A program made the translations under genes and the position numbers. DNA of 64,000 nucleotides from Struthio camelus (taxonomy: Eukaryota; Chordata; Aves; Struthioniformes; Struthionidae): contig NC_090981.1 in NCBI RefSeq assembly GCF_040807025.1, forward strand, positions 3,670,501 to 3,734,500, given 5' to 3'. This document shows, in pieces, positions 1 through 11,802 of the stretch. The notes under the pieces were generated by a model. It was given only the letters and a program-made list of their open reading frames with translations, was not told the origin of the DNA and did not search any database. Positions within the stretch are counted from its first letter, which is position 1. Every line of letters starts with the position of its first letter.

Positions 1-2793
1 CATCAGAATTTCAACTTTCCTCTAAAACAGATTAAGTTTCTAGCCTTTGTGACAGCAGAGAAACACATAAAATACAGCCTACAAGTCATTCTAGCTCTCA
101 GAATGACTCCAATTCTTTTTGTTTTCCAGAACTGATCTAGGCTTCAGAATGACAGGTTATTTATTTGTTTTATATACCTACTGTTATGTGCAGACTGAAA
201 AAGAGGGTTCTACCACTACAGCAGAAACAGAATTCATATGCTTTTTTAAAGACAGTTTTCTTGATCTATCCTGTACTGATTCTACACAGATGTTCTGTGT
301 TACACCACTAGAGTGACCACAAAACCTCTGAGAAGTAGTGGCTTTTATTAAAATTATTGCTAACTGTAAGCATCACTATAAAACAAACATAAATCTAGTA
401 AATAAACTGTGCAATACTTGGCCCTTTTTGTACAGCATGGTACAAAAGAATTGACCAAATGCTAAATGAAAGAATAAGCTATATATTTAGCATGATCACA
501 TGCCACCTCAGATAGCAAATTGGTTGAAAAACACAATGACTGTTGCCAGTACTTAGGCTTTATTGCCCAAATCTTTTCTAAATATGCTTGCAATGCATTA
601 AAACATCTCTATTATAACAAAGTAACACCATCTTGGGAGATCATTTCAGGCCAGCAACCAGCAGTGTTTTGTTCCTATTCTGAATAATGCAGCATCTTTT
701 AAATGGACCTTAAAAAACTTATTTTAATCAAGAATTGAGACAAAAATCACAATGCATCATATATTCCATTTCAGTATTTTCAATGTTTTTTTTCAATTAT
801 TGAATTCACAATTTATTATATATTCATATACTTCTAATTCAGTAATATTTTGACCAGCTGCTGGAGATTTTGAGTCCACCTTCTTCTCTCCCTAGGATGT
901 CTTATAACCCCTAAGTGTACTTAGACTGTATGATCTTTAAAATTAGATGACTTGTCTCACCTAGGACTTTTGCAATGCTTAACAAAGATAATGGCATATA
1001 TACTCGTTCATATGATCAAACTTATTTTCTTAACTGCTATATAAATTACAATAATATGCTAATGTTTTACAAAAAATAACATAAGAATAATTCTCCATTA
1101 CTTCACAGTGGAGAGTAACAGATACCTTGCCAAGACTTACGCTACCGTTATATGCCTTTGAGGTACTACATGAATTACCAATTGAATGGTTTCCATCTTT
1201 AATAAACTTATAACACTGTTTTAGTTTAAAACTCAATTGGGTCATTGGGGTGTTTTTTTATTTTTATTTATTTATTTATTTATACGAATAATGCAGTAAA
1301 TTTACTATTTATCTGACTCCTTAACAAAACTTGGGGCAAAAATGTTTGTGGCTTTGTGGTTTGGAAGATTAAAAAAAGATTCACAAAATATTGTCCCCAT
1401 GTAAAAGCTCTACTCCGCATTCATATGTGTATGCCCTATCCTCTAGAAGGACAAAGGGCACAGCTACCTACTTAAGTTATGCATAGCTCCTAGCATAATA
1501 GGAAGGCAGGCTGATCTCATCTTGCATAATCTCTCTTCAATGTATTTTCTTCAGTGCTGAAGGTTAGAAAACTATTTGCCCTCTGTAAGCAAGAAAAATT
1601 TGGAAATGAGACACTATAAAAATCACACTCTTTTGTATAATGCCTAATTTACTAATCACAAAACCTCTTCCAGGCAACAAAACCCTTTTGAAGTTTTCTA
1701 ATTATTTTGAAATAGATTATTAGGTTAAGATACTTTAACACCTCTAGGGAAAAGTTGATGCTGAGATGCTTCTTTAAGGTTGACCCCTTTCTTCCTCTCT
1801 GGCAGAGAAATCAGTTTTTAAAAATATTTCTGTACTATTCTGTTTCAGAAATCTTACCTGAAAAATGCAAAAAACCCAAAAAATAAAAAACAAAAAAACC
1901 CACACACACAAATTTAAGGAAGGTATGGTGTAGAATTTCTTATCATCATCACAGTATAGAATTTCTTCACAGGGAAGTTTCATTTCTTTCAATGGCTATT
2001 TTATAATTAATATTCTCTCGGTGGAAATTGGTAAAAAAGTTCCACATTTGTCAGGAGTTCTACAGTTATTTCATGCTGAAATTTCAATCTGGGGTTACTA
2101 ACGCTCAATGGTTTTTCACATTAACTTTTAAGATTTAAAGAATGAGTCAAACTTTGTTATCTCATCTGTTTAAATGAAGGGGAACAAGCCCATAACACAC
2201 TGTTAATAACTTATGAAAAGCTTTTTTTTTTTAACCCCCTCCATGAGAATGTAAACAACCTTGCATTTTTGTTTCACAACCTCTATTCAAGTCAAGTAGA
2301 CCAATCTTACTAACCAATTTTATTAAAAAAACAAAACACAGACTATTTCCATTCAGGCTCATCAACTGCCTGCCAAGCACAAAGGCCATGAAGTAACCCA
2401 CCTTTGGGAAGGTTTAGAACATCTTTCAAGCACTTCTTTCTCTTTTTAGGATAGCATGCCCATGCTCCACTTAGCTTCTCAATATTCCTTTTGTTGTAGG
2501 ATACCAATGTGAGATCTGTTGACACTGTCTGTGGTATGAATTTTAGCATGCAGTCCAGCAACAGCACATCAAGCATGGATGGTGTCAGGATTAAGACAGC
2601 CAGATGTGGGCTTTGTCTAGCGAGATGGGGGCTATGTTTTTTTTTGGCTGAAAGATGAAGCATCCACAGTAGGGTACACTCAATGAAGATTATTTTTTAA
2701 AAAATTCAACAGTTTCCTCTACATTTAGGCTGGTGTACAATGATGCACAAATATACCTACTACCAACCATTTAAAGAAGGATTTACATACCAT
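1..2793. other. AT-rich intergenic DNA, no gene recognised
   Basis: This stretch is AT-rich and has only short open frames, none resembling a known protein. It holds simple-sequence stretches such as a TTTA-rich run near 1255-1285 and an A-rich run near 1860-1905. The longest frame is a 106-codon minus-strand ORF at 2343-2663, which I do not recognise. It lies downstream of ABHD17B on the side that in other vertebrates leads towards CEMIP2; that placement is inference from human gene order. Confidence 0.5.
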
Positions 2794-2935
2794 TCTCCTG
2801 GGAAGCTCTAGCTAGGTGGAGCTGCTGCTAACAAGCTCTGTTGGTTGCCCCTGATCAGAGGGAGTTGGGGCCTTTGTTCCAGCTGGCCCTTGATTAGGGT
2901 GGGTCAAGCACCCTGTGAGTCAGTGCTAGGGAGAG

Positions 2936-2948
2936 GCCTATATAAGAG
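2936..2948 (+). promoter_or_regulatory. TATA-like box in CR1 leader, locus A
   Basis: A TATATAA heptamer at 2939-2945 sits about 145 bp inside the element, in a GC-rich leader. If it were used, transcription would start near 2970, so the first ~170 bp of the element would not be in its own RNA. The same box is at 45896-45902. Function is inferred from the motif only. Confidence 0.35.
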
Positions 2949-3352
2949 CCAGGCCCAGAGCACAGCTCCTGAAGTGCAGTGAACAGAAGCAGCAGTTTGT
3001 GCAGCAGGGTGCAAGAAGGCCCCTTTGTCTCCAGTCATAGTAGTGTATGCTTCCTTGGGTATGGTTATGACATGCTGCAGAGTGTGTTCCCCAGTAGCTG
3101 TTGGAGTTGTTGTGTCAGAGGCTTCTACCCAGACAGACCTTCTGGCAGTGGATGCAGCCCTGCAGGTGTCAGGCCTGGGCTGACAGTCAGCTTCCCCTGC
3201 AGAAGGTGTGCTGTGGTTGATGAGTTGTATTGCCAGGTCAAGGAGCTATGGGAGGAAGTAAGCAGGCTATGTGGCATCTGAGAAGATGAGCAAGAGATAG
3301 GATATTCTCAGAGACCCTACAGGTTCAGGAGTCTCACCAATCCTCCACAGCA

Positions 3353-4093
3353 GTGGAGATGCGGGTGGGCTCTGTGCCATGTGAAACAGTAAGTCATGAT
3401 TCCATAGAAGATGAAGGCTGGAAACTGGTCACTTCTTGTATGAGGAGAAAGGCTCTTGCTCTTCCTGAAGACTTGCCTTTGAGGAACAGGTTTAGCGTCC
3501 TCCAGGCTGAGGAGGAGCTGGGCATGGCTCCAAGGGAGGCAACTGGCCTGGCAGACCCCATGCCATGTGGGAACATCCAGCAGAAGCGGCGAGTGATTGC
3601 TGTGGGTGACTCCCTGCTGCAGGGGACAGAGGCACCTCTCTGCTGACCTGACCTCTTGTCTAGAGAGGTTTGCTGCCTGCCAGGGGCTCGAATAAGAGAT
3701 GTCATGGGAAGACTGCCAAGGCTTGTCCACGCATTGGACTATTACCCTCTGCTGCTCTTCCATGTGGGCACTAATGACACCAAGGGCAAATTGGGTACCC
3801 TCAAACAGGACTTCAGAGCTCTGGGGATGATGGTCAAGGGTCTGGGAGCCCAGGTCACTTTCTCCTCCATCCTGCCAGTGAGGGGGGAGGCCGGGAGGAG
3901 GAGTAGATGGATTTTCCAAGTTAACAACTGGCTGCGTCGCTGGTGTTGGCAACAGGGTTTTGGTTTCTATGACCATGGGACCCTGTTTGAAGACCGACAG
4001 CTGATGGGGAGAGATGGGATCCACCTCACCAAGCGGGGCACGCATGTCTTTGCCAGCAGGTTGGCCAGCCTGGTAAGGAGGGCTTTAAACTAG
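3353..4093 (+). pseudogene. CR1 ORF1 esterase-like domain with internal stop
   Basis: One reading frame encodes a GDSL/SGNH-hydrolase-like domain typical of CR1 ORF1. The nucleophile block reads VGDSLLQG, the block with the catalytic Asn reads HVGTND, and the Asp/His block reads DGIHLTKRG near the C terminus. A TGA at 3644-3646 splits the frame just after the nucleophile block; sequence before and after it is in phase and uninterrupted. The region lies upstream of the endonuclease fragment, as expected in CR1. ORF1 proteins of this clade bind nucleic acid or lipid-like substrates during retrotransposition; here no full-length product is possible without read-through. The same stop occurs in all four ORF1 copies of the window. 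Confidence 0.8.
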
Positions 4094-4258
4094 GCAAGAT
4101 GGGGGAAGGGGAGTGTTATAGAGACAGGGTAGTCAGTAAAACACCACTCAAGTCAGGATGCCTCCAGCAGGTGCATGCAGCCAGGGGAGTGTGTATGGGA
4201 CATGGCTATGGAGGATCCTCTTCCACCTCTCCTGAGAAACCTGCATGCTCGATTGGCT

Positions 4259-5251
4259 CTCTGAAGTGCCTGTACACCAATGCACACAGCATGGGGAATA
4301 AGCAGGAAGAATTGGAGATCTGTGTGTGGTCGCAGGGCCATGATCTCGTTGCAGTTGCAGAGACATGGTGGGATAGCTCACATGACTGGAATGCTGCCAT
4401 GGATGGCTATGGGCTTTTTAGGAAGGCCAGGCCAGGAAGGGGAGGTGGTGGAGTTGCCCTTTATGTGAGGGAGCAACTGGAATGTGTGGAGCTCTGCCTG
4501 GGGGTGGATGAAGAGCAAGTTGAGAGCCTATGGGTAAGGATTAAAGGGCAGGCTAACCTGGGTGACACTGTTGTGGGTGTTTGCTACAGGCCCCCTGATC
4601 AGGAAGAAGTAGTCGATGAGGCTGAGGGCTGAGCTGCTGGAGAGCAGCTCTGCCGAGAAGGACCTGGGAGTGCTGGTGGACAACGAGTTGACCATGAGCC
4701 AGCAGTGTGTCCTTGGGGCCAAGAAGGCCAAGGGTATCCTGGGCTGCATGAGGCAGAGTGTTGCCAGCAGGTGGAGGGAGATGATCCTGCCCCTCTACTC
4801 AGCCCTGGGGAGACCCCACCTGGAGTCCTGTGTCCAGTGCTGGGCTCCCCAGTACAAGAGAGACATGGCACTCCTGGAGAGAGTCCAGCGGAGGGCTACT
4901 GAGATGATGAGGGGACTGGAGCATCTCTCCTATGAGGAAAGGCTGAGGGAGCTGGGCCTGTTCAGCCTGGAGAAGAGAAGACTGAGGGGGGATCTCATCA
5001 ATGTGTACAAGTATCTGAAGGGAGGGTGTCAAGAGGCTGGGGCCAGCCTCTTCTCCGTGGTGCCCAGGGACAGGACAAGAGGCAACGGGCACAAACTGAA
5101 ACACAGGAAGGTCCATCTGAACATGAGGAGAAACTTCTTTCCTGTGAGGGTGACTGAGCCCTGGCACAGGTTGCCCAGAGAGGTAGTGGAGTCTCCTTCC
5201 CTGGAGATATTCAAAACCTGTCTGGATGTGATCCTGGGCAATGTGCTCTAG
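4259..5251 (+). pseudogene. CR1 ORF2 remnant: endonuclease N terminus joined to RT C terminus
   Basis: The first part encodes the N-terminal apurinic-endonuclease-like segment, with a YTNAHSMGNKQEEL start, an AETWW block holding the conserved Glu, and a CYRPP block. Near 4620 it changes abruptly, and in another frame, to the C-terminal end of CR1 ORF2: the [17 protein letters not shown] and [14 protein letters not shown] blocks, ending at 5251. The GDxN and SDH catalytic blocks of the endonuclease and the FADD box of the polymerase are deleted. The junction has a few bases of microhomology (AGGC-like). This internal deletion is shared exactly with the copy at 47216-48208. Confidence 0.85.
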
Positions 5252-6239
5252 GTGACCCTGCTTGAGCAGGGGAGTTGGGCCAGATGATCTCCAGAGGTCC
5301 CTTCCAACCTCAACCATTCTGTGATTCTGTGATAATTCCATAGAAGATGAAGGCTGGAAACTGGTCACTTCTTGTATGAGGAGAAAGGCTCTTGCTCTTC
5401 CTGAAGACTTGCAGCTGATGAACAGGTTTAGTGCCCTCCAAGCTGAGGAGGAGCTGGGCATGGCTTCAAGGGAAGCAGCTGGGCTGATGGACCCTGTGCC
5501 ACGCAGGAACACCTGGAAGAAGCAGTGAGTGATTGTTGTGGGTGACTCCCTGCTGCAGGGGACAGAGGCACCTCTCTGCTGACCTGACCTCTTGTCTAGA
5601 GAGGCTTGTTGCCTGCCAGGGGCTCAAATATGAGATGTCATGGGAAGACTGCTGAGGCTTGTCCACGCATCTGACTACTACCCCCTGCTGCTCTTCCACG
5701 TGGGCACCAACGATGCTGCCAAGGGCAACTTGGGAACTCTTAAATAGGATTTCAGAGCTCTGGGGTTGGTGGTCGAGGGTCTGGGGGCCCAGGTCATTTT
5801 CTCCTTGATCCTGCCAGTGAGGGGGAAGGATGGGAGGGGGAGTAGATGGATACTGCAAGCAAACAACTGGCTGTGCAGCTGGTGTTGGCAGCAGGGTTTT
5901 GGTTTCTATGAATGACCATGGGACCGTGTTGGCAACAGGGTTTTGGTTTCTATGACCATGGGACCCTGTTTGAAGATTAACAACTGACTGGGAGAGATGG
6001 GATCCACCTCACTAAGTGGGGTACGTGTGTCTTTCCCAGTGGGCTGGCCCACCTGGTAAGGAGGGCTTTAAACTAGGAAAGATGGGGGAAGGGAGAAGAG
6101 TTATGGAGACCATGCAGTCAGCAAAACAGGGCTTGAATGGGGATACCTCCAGCAAGTGCATGCAGCTAAGAGAGTACCTACAAGACATGACTATGGGGAA
6201 TCCTCTTCCACTTCTCCTGGGAAATCAGCATGCTCGATT

Positions 6240-7032
6240 GGCTCTCTGAAGTGCCTGTACACCAATGCACACAGCATGGGGTATAAGCAGGAAGAGTTAG
6301 AGATCTGTGTGCGGTCGCAGGGCTATGATCTCGTTGCAGTTGCAGAGACATGGTGGGATAGCTCACATGACTGGAATGCTGTCATGGATGGCTATGGGCT
6401 TTTTAGGAAGGCCAGGCCAGGAAGGGGAGGTGGTGGAGTTGCCCTTTATGTGAGGGAGCAACTGGAATGCGTGGAGCTCTGCCTAGGGGTGGATGATGAG
6501 GAGGTCATAGAGCTTATGGGTAAGGATTAAAGGGCAGGCTAACCTGGGTGACACTGTTGTGGGTGCTTGCTACAGGCCCCCTGAGGAGGAGGAGGAAGTA
6601 GATGAGGCCTTCAACAGACAGCAGGAAGTAGCCTCATGGTCACAGGCCCTGGTTCGCATGGGGGACTTGAACCACCCTGACATCTGCTGGAGGAACAACA
6701 CAGCAAGGCACAAGCAATCCAGGAGGTTCCTGGAGAACATTGATGATCACTTCCTGTCACAGGTGATGGAGGAGCCAATGAGGAGAGGTGTGCTGCTGGA
6801 CTTTGTGCTAACAGACAAGGAAGGGCTGGTTGGAGATGTGCAGGTTGGGGGCAGCCTTGGCTGCAGTGACCATGAGATGGTGGAGTTCAGGATCCTGGGA
6901 GGAGGGAGCAGGGCAATAAGTAGGATCGCAACCCTGGACTTCAGGAGAGCAGACTTGGGCCTCTTCAGGGACCGTCTTGGAGGAATCTCATGGGGTAGGG
7001 CCCTAGAAGGAAGAGGGGTCCAGGAGAGCTAG
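6240..7032 (+). pseudogene. CR1 ORF2 endonuclease domain, frameshifted
   Basis: This is an apurinic-endonuclease-like domain of a CR1 LINE in two frames. The first part (6240-6530) has the YTNAHSMG and AETWW blocks. A single-base shift near 6500-6510 leads to a stop at 6528-6530. The second part (6559-7032) supplies the remaining catalytic blocks: GDLNHPDICW with the Asp/Asn pair and SDHEMVEF with the terminal Asp-His. All expected motifs are present and in order, so the ancestral domain was complete; only the frame is broken. The matching domain at 49197-49989 has the same shift. Confidence 0.85.
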
Positions 7033-7080
7033 TTAATATTCAAGCATCACTTCCTCCAGGCTCAAGAGCAGTGCATCCCA

Positions 7081-8476
7081 ATGAGCAAGGAGTCCAGCAA
7101 AGTGGGCAGGAGACCTGCATGGATGAGCAAGGAGCTCCTGGCAAAACTCAAAGAGAAGCAGGAAGTGTACAGGAGGTGGAAGCAGGGACAGGCCCTTTGG
7201 GAGGAATATAGGGACATTGTCAGAGTATGCAGGGATGTGGCTAGGAAGGCCAAGGCCCATTTGGAGCTTAATCTGGCAAGGGATGTCAAGGACAACAAGA
7301 AGGGCTTCTTCAAATACATCAGTAGACTAGGGAAAATGTGGGCCTGCTGCTGAATGGGGCAGGGACCCTGGTGACGAAGGATACAGAGAAGGCAGAGTTG
7401 CTGAATGCCTTCTTTGCTTCAGTCTTTACTGCTAAAGGCCAGCCCTCAGGAATCCTGGACCCTGGAGACCAGGGAGAAAGTCTGGAGAAAGGAAGACTCT
7501 CCCTTGGTTGAGGAGGATTGGGTTAGAGATCATTTGTCCAAACTTGACATCCACAAGTCCATGGGCCCTGATGGGATGCACCCATGAGTGCTGAGGGAGC
7601 TGGTGGATGTTATTGCTAGGCCACTCTCCATCATCTTTGAAAGGTCCTGGAGAACAGGAGAGGTGCCTGAGGACTGGAAGAAAGCCAAGGTCACTCCAGC
7701 CTTCAAAAAGGGTGAGAAGGAGGAGCCAGGGAACTACAGGCCTGTCAGCCTCCCCTCCATCCCTGGAAAGGTGATGGAGCAGCTCCTCCTGAAGGTCCTC
7801 GCTAAGCATGTGGAGGACAAGAAGGTGATCAGGAGTAGTCAGCATGGAGTCACCAAAGGGAAATCATGCTTGACCAACCTGACAGCCTTCTATGATGGGA
7901 ATGACTGGCTGGGGAGATGAGGGGAGAGCAGTGGAGGATGTCTCCCTGGACTTCAGCAAGGCTTTTGACACTGTCTCCCATCACATCCTCCTAGGCAAGC
8001 TCAGGAAGTGTGGGTTGGAGGAGTGGACAGTGAGGTGGATTGAGACCTGGCTGGATGGCAGAGCTCAGAGGGTTGTGGTCAGTGACACAGAGTCTAGTTG
8101 GAGGCCTGTAGCTAGCAGTGTCCCCCAGGGGTCAGTCCTGGGTCCAGTCTTGTTCAATGTATTCCTCAGTGACCTGGATGAAGGGACAGAGTGCCCCCTC
8201 AGCAAGTTTGCTGATGATACTAAACTGGGGGGAGTGGCTGACACACCAGAGGGCTGTGCTGCCTTTCAGAGGGACCTGGACAGGCTGGAGAGCTGGGTGG
8301 AGAGGAACCTCCTGAAGTTCAGCAAAGGCAAGTGCAGGGTCCTGCACCTGGGGAGGAATAACCCCATGCCCCAGGACAGGCTGGGGGCTGGCCTGCTGGA
8401 GAGCAGCTCTGCCGAGAAGGGCCTGGGAGTCCTGGTGGACAACAAGTTGACCATGAGCCAGCACTGTGGCCCTTGA
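7081..8476 (+). pseudogene. CR1 ORF2 reverse transcriptase, stop and frameshift
   Basis: The region begins with the lysine-rich linker between endonuclease and polymerase (7081-7353). The polymerase follows, with [10 protein letters not shown] (7588-7920 frame), [24 protein letters not shown] and the catalytic FADDTKLGG box (7892-8476 frame). Breaks visible are the end of the linker frame near 7351, a TGA at 7585-7587, a frame change near 7895, and loss of the C-terminal region after 8476. FADD rather than YADD is usual for CR1. In locus B the polymerase core is deleted, so this is the only copy in the window with the N-terminal polymerase blocks. Confidence 0.85.
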
Positions 8477-8741
8477 GGCCAGGAAGGCCAAGGGTCTCCT
8501 GGGCTGCATGAGGCAGAGTGTTGCCAGCAGGTGGAGGGAGGTGATCCTGCCCCTCTACTCAGCCCTGGGGAGGCCTCACCTGGAGTCCTGTGTCCAGTGC
8601 TGGGCTCTCCTTCTTTGGAGATATTCAAAACCCACCTGGATGTGATCCTGGGCAATGTGCTCTAGAGGATCCTGCTTGAGCAGGGGGGTTGGACTAGATG
8701 ATCTCCAGGGGTCCCTTCCCCCCTCAGCAATTCTGTAATAT

Positions 8742-11700
8742 TTTTCCAGAGGCTTTTTTTTCCCTCTGCTTCTCAAAATTTTCATATATTTGTCCTTTTG
8801 GCTGATCAAAACATATAGTCAGTCACAGTGTCTGTCATACAGTGACAGAAGTTTTTTTTCCTCTGCCATACTTCTTATTTTATAAGAAGAGGCAGTGAGT
8901 GGCTAGCCTTACTTCATAGTGGCATTCAATTAAGAACCTCCCACAACCAAAAACCACAACCAAAGCATCTAGAAAACCTGAAAGGAAGACATGCAAAGGT
9001 TTCTGTGAAAGGCTTGAAAATTAAAGCAAGTTTGATATCAGTCAGTAACAGTAGCTAATTGGACTTGACTAGACTACTTTGTTGCAGGGAAGCAGCAAGT
9101 GGAATGGAGATTATTGGTGTGCCTTTTAGTCTAGGACAAAAACATGCCCCAGAAGACAACACCTTTTGCACGTGATCTTACATTTCACATTAAGCAACTT
9201 CATTAATTTGATTTGCCAGCTTTCCAAAACTTAAACTTTTAAATATTTGGCTTTCAAAGAAAGGAAGGGAAGGAAGCAAGACCACATCGTTCACAAAATA
9301 TTTTTTCTTTTTCCCTAAAATACAGACATTGTCCTTTTAAAAAGGAATGCTGAATCAATTCTTATTTATTATGAAACAACTGTATTTATAACATTACACA
9401 ACAGCTCTTTGAATTTCACCAAAACCATAGTTTAAAGGCAAGACAGCCACCATGTAAAATGCTTTCCTTCTACTTACCGTAGCTCAGAGTTGCTTTGTCA
9501 ATAACAGGTTTGTTGTCATAACATGACACACAATATGAGCTAGGCTATGCAAAAAAGCTGTTCTCATTCCTTCAGTAAACAATGTTCATATATTTTACAC
9601 CTAATTTTTTTTTAAATAAATCAGAACAAACTGGCAATAATTAACCATGCATAAGTAGTCCCAGGGAGACCAGAATCTTTACTTCCCACTGTAATTCATT
9701 AGCACACTTGCATCTACTGAAAGCAAAACTTAGGCTTTTTGTTCTGCCTCAACAAAAACACAGAAATGAGCAGCAAAACGGCTATGCCATCTTTTTTGTC
9801 CTTTCAATTACAGGGTACCATAACATTGCCTAGCACGCAACTCAAATGGGATTGTTCTAGTGATGACAGTTGATCGTTTGTCTGCAGTTTGCAGTATTAC
9901 CAGTCAATCTGTATCATTATCCATTGCAGTTCCACACTTTTTTTTTTGCATATTTCTAGAGAGGGCTCTGGAAACAGAGTTAATTCATAAAAAAGTTATA
10001 AAGCTGAGTTAGATATCTATTAAAGTGCATTTCCAATTGCAAAATCTTGGGTTAAGATGAAAATCTATGGGTCTGGCATTATTATGCCTGAATACTAGTC
10101 TGGAGTTCAGGACACACTGATCGTTACTTGGCCAGACAAACCCCAGTTGTTCAAGAACAAGCTTAATTTCATTACATTCAAATAACAAACCAGGGAGAAG
10201 AGGACAAGAAGCCATTGATGACTTCAATGAAAGCTAAACTTGAATTCATCACAGGAGAATGTTTGAAATGCAGCTCTGCAGCAGAAAACCTGTATGTTAA
10301 GCAGCTGACTGTAAGAAAAAAAAAATTATGAGACATGGGAGCGCAAGGGTAATCAGAGCGATAAATGCCGATACAGAAATTGGCCAACAACTAATAATGG
10401 GTTACTGCGTTGCTTCTTAGATTTCCTACAGTTAGTGGGGAGGTACTTATTTTGGTATTACAGTTAAATGTTGCTATTTCTTTTCAGAAAAAAGAACGAA
10501 CAGGAAGCGTATGGAATATTGTTTACTGTTAATCAACACATCTGAACCAAAGTCTTCACAATACTTGGTAACACATTTGATTATACAAGTCTCAAACAAT
10601 CACAAAAACAAGCAGAAGAATTAAATTACATAAGGCCTTGAAATTAGAAGCATTGTGTATTGTTGGAATATTACTTTGTTTACATATTCAACTACATATA
10701 TTTTTTTTGTAGTTTTATTCAAGCAAAATGCATTCAAGGGAAAGGCAACTTCTAGTAAAAAAAACTTTGAGTTAATAGAAAAGTGTCAATATTTTCTTCT
10801 TGCCCTTCCCCCCACTGTCCAGAAGTAATTAGTAAAATTCCCATACAATACTCAAAAAACAATAAGCTTTTACGCTAAACACCCAAAAGTGAGCCTGAAC
10901 CAACAACTGCAAGCTTGCAAATTGTTTATTACAAAGTCGGATAAACTTCCACGTTCTTTCTATTGAAATACTGCATCTCTACATGATCAGTGTTTAAAAC
11001 CGTTGTCCATAAAGTTTTTCTAAGCTCTAAAAGTCTTACTCATTTCAAAAAAAAAGTACTTAGTGGCCTCAGTAGCAATCACGTGAATGATATTTATGTT
11101 ATGACAATGGTAACTTGTAACGTTATTTTGGCAGGACCAGGATTGCTGAGATGATGTGTGGGTAAATTTGACCCTTACCTTTCAGGTTTAAAAAGCAAAA
11201 CAAAAAAACCAACAAAAGCAAAACTAAGCACAAGGGACATGAAATATACAAAAAAAAGTTATTTTGATCTACTCCCTCTATAACAGGGCATGGGTCATTT
11301 CCAGTGATGTGTCTATTCTCATTAGATAGATGAGTATTTGCTCAAATTTCATGGCTATTGCATTTTTACAGGATAACTGCTTAGAAATCTTTTTTAATTT
11401 ATACCTGTGCAACAGAATAAGTCACAGTACATTTTGAGATGTTTAAAAAACATTTATAAACTTGCTTCTGACATGCTAAAGCATTTGGCAACATTTTTAC
11501 AGCATCTGATTTTATAGAATTAAAATATCATACAGTACTCCTTGTGATTTTTTTGTACATCTAAGAAAAAAAACTCACACAGTAATATGAACTGCCTAGC
11601 TTGACTGCATGATCATGTAATTCCAGTTTATAATACTAGCACTAAAACCTTCATTAATTATGTTGACAAATCATTACCTGTACATTTAATGAAGGCAACC

Positions 11701-11802
11701 AACATGATTTGAAAACATAACCTTCAGGTTGCATGTTATATATTTATCAAGGCGTGCAGTTCTGCAGTGAAACAAAAAACACATGTAAACATTCAAAGAA
11801 AG
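8742..11802. other. ABHD17B 3' untranslated/downstream region
   Basis: No coding potential is seen. The part next to the ABHD17B stop codon is expected to be its 3' UTR, read leftwards on the minus strand. Candidate polyadenylation hexamers on the minus strand are AATAAA at 10925-10930 and 9365-9370 and the ATTAAA variant at 11685-11690; which one is used cannot be told from sequence. The stretch is AT-rich and free of recognisable mobile elements, which fits a long 3' UTR followed by plain intergenic DNA. Confidence 0.45.

Larger units (their letters stand above)
2794..5333 (+). mobile_element. CR1 LINE, unit 1 of tandem dimer, locus A (5' complete, internally deleted)
   Basis: This is a CR1-type non-LTR retrotransposon. 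It starts with a GC-rich 5' leader containing a TATA-like box (2939-2945), followed by a broken ORF1 with an SGNH-esterase-like domain (3353-4093). Next comes the N-terminal third of the ORF2 endonuclease (from about 4259). The sequence then jumps near 4620 directly to the C-terminal end of the reverse-transcriptase ORF (4616-5251). The 3' end carries the CR1 signature: the strand-conserved tail ending in two ATTCTGTG-like repeats at about 5316-5333. Most of the endonuclease and the reverse-transcriptase catalytic core are missing, so this unit is non-autonomous. The same unit with the same deletion is at 45751-48290. A second, 5'-truncated CR1 follows with no spacer. Confidence 0.93.
5335..8741 (+). 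mobile_element. CR1 LINE, unit 2 of tandem dimer, locus A (5' truncated)
   Basis: This unit begins abruptly inside ORF1, at the position matching about 3399 of unit 1, directly after the terminal ATTCTGTG repeats of unit 1. It contains a decayed ORF1 (to about 6074), the endonuclease (about 6240-7032), the linker and polymerase (7081-8476), and a shortened 3' end with tail near 8735. About 350 bp of the ORF2 C-terminal region is deleted near 8608, with CTC microhomology. An imperfect duplication at about 5890-5975 repeats the GFYDHGTLF-coding segment. It is oriented the same way as unit 1. Both endonuclease and polymerase carry frame breaks, so it is dead. Confidence 0.93.

Noticed and set aside
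3317-4045. 242-codon minus-strand ORF, repeated at 46274-47002
   Set aside because: It is antisense to CR1 ORF1, and its duplication only reflects the duplicated element.
4799-5512. 237-codon minus-strand ORF, repeated at 47756-48469
   Set aside because: It is antisense to the CR1 ORF2 C terminus and crosses the dimer junction; no known protein features.
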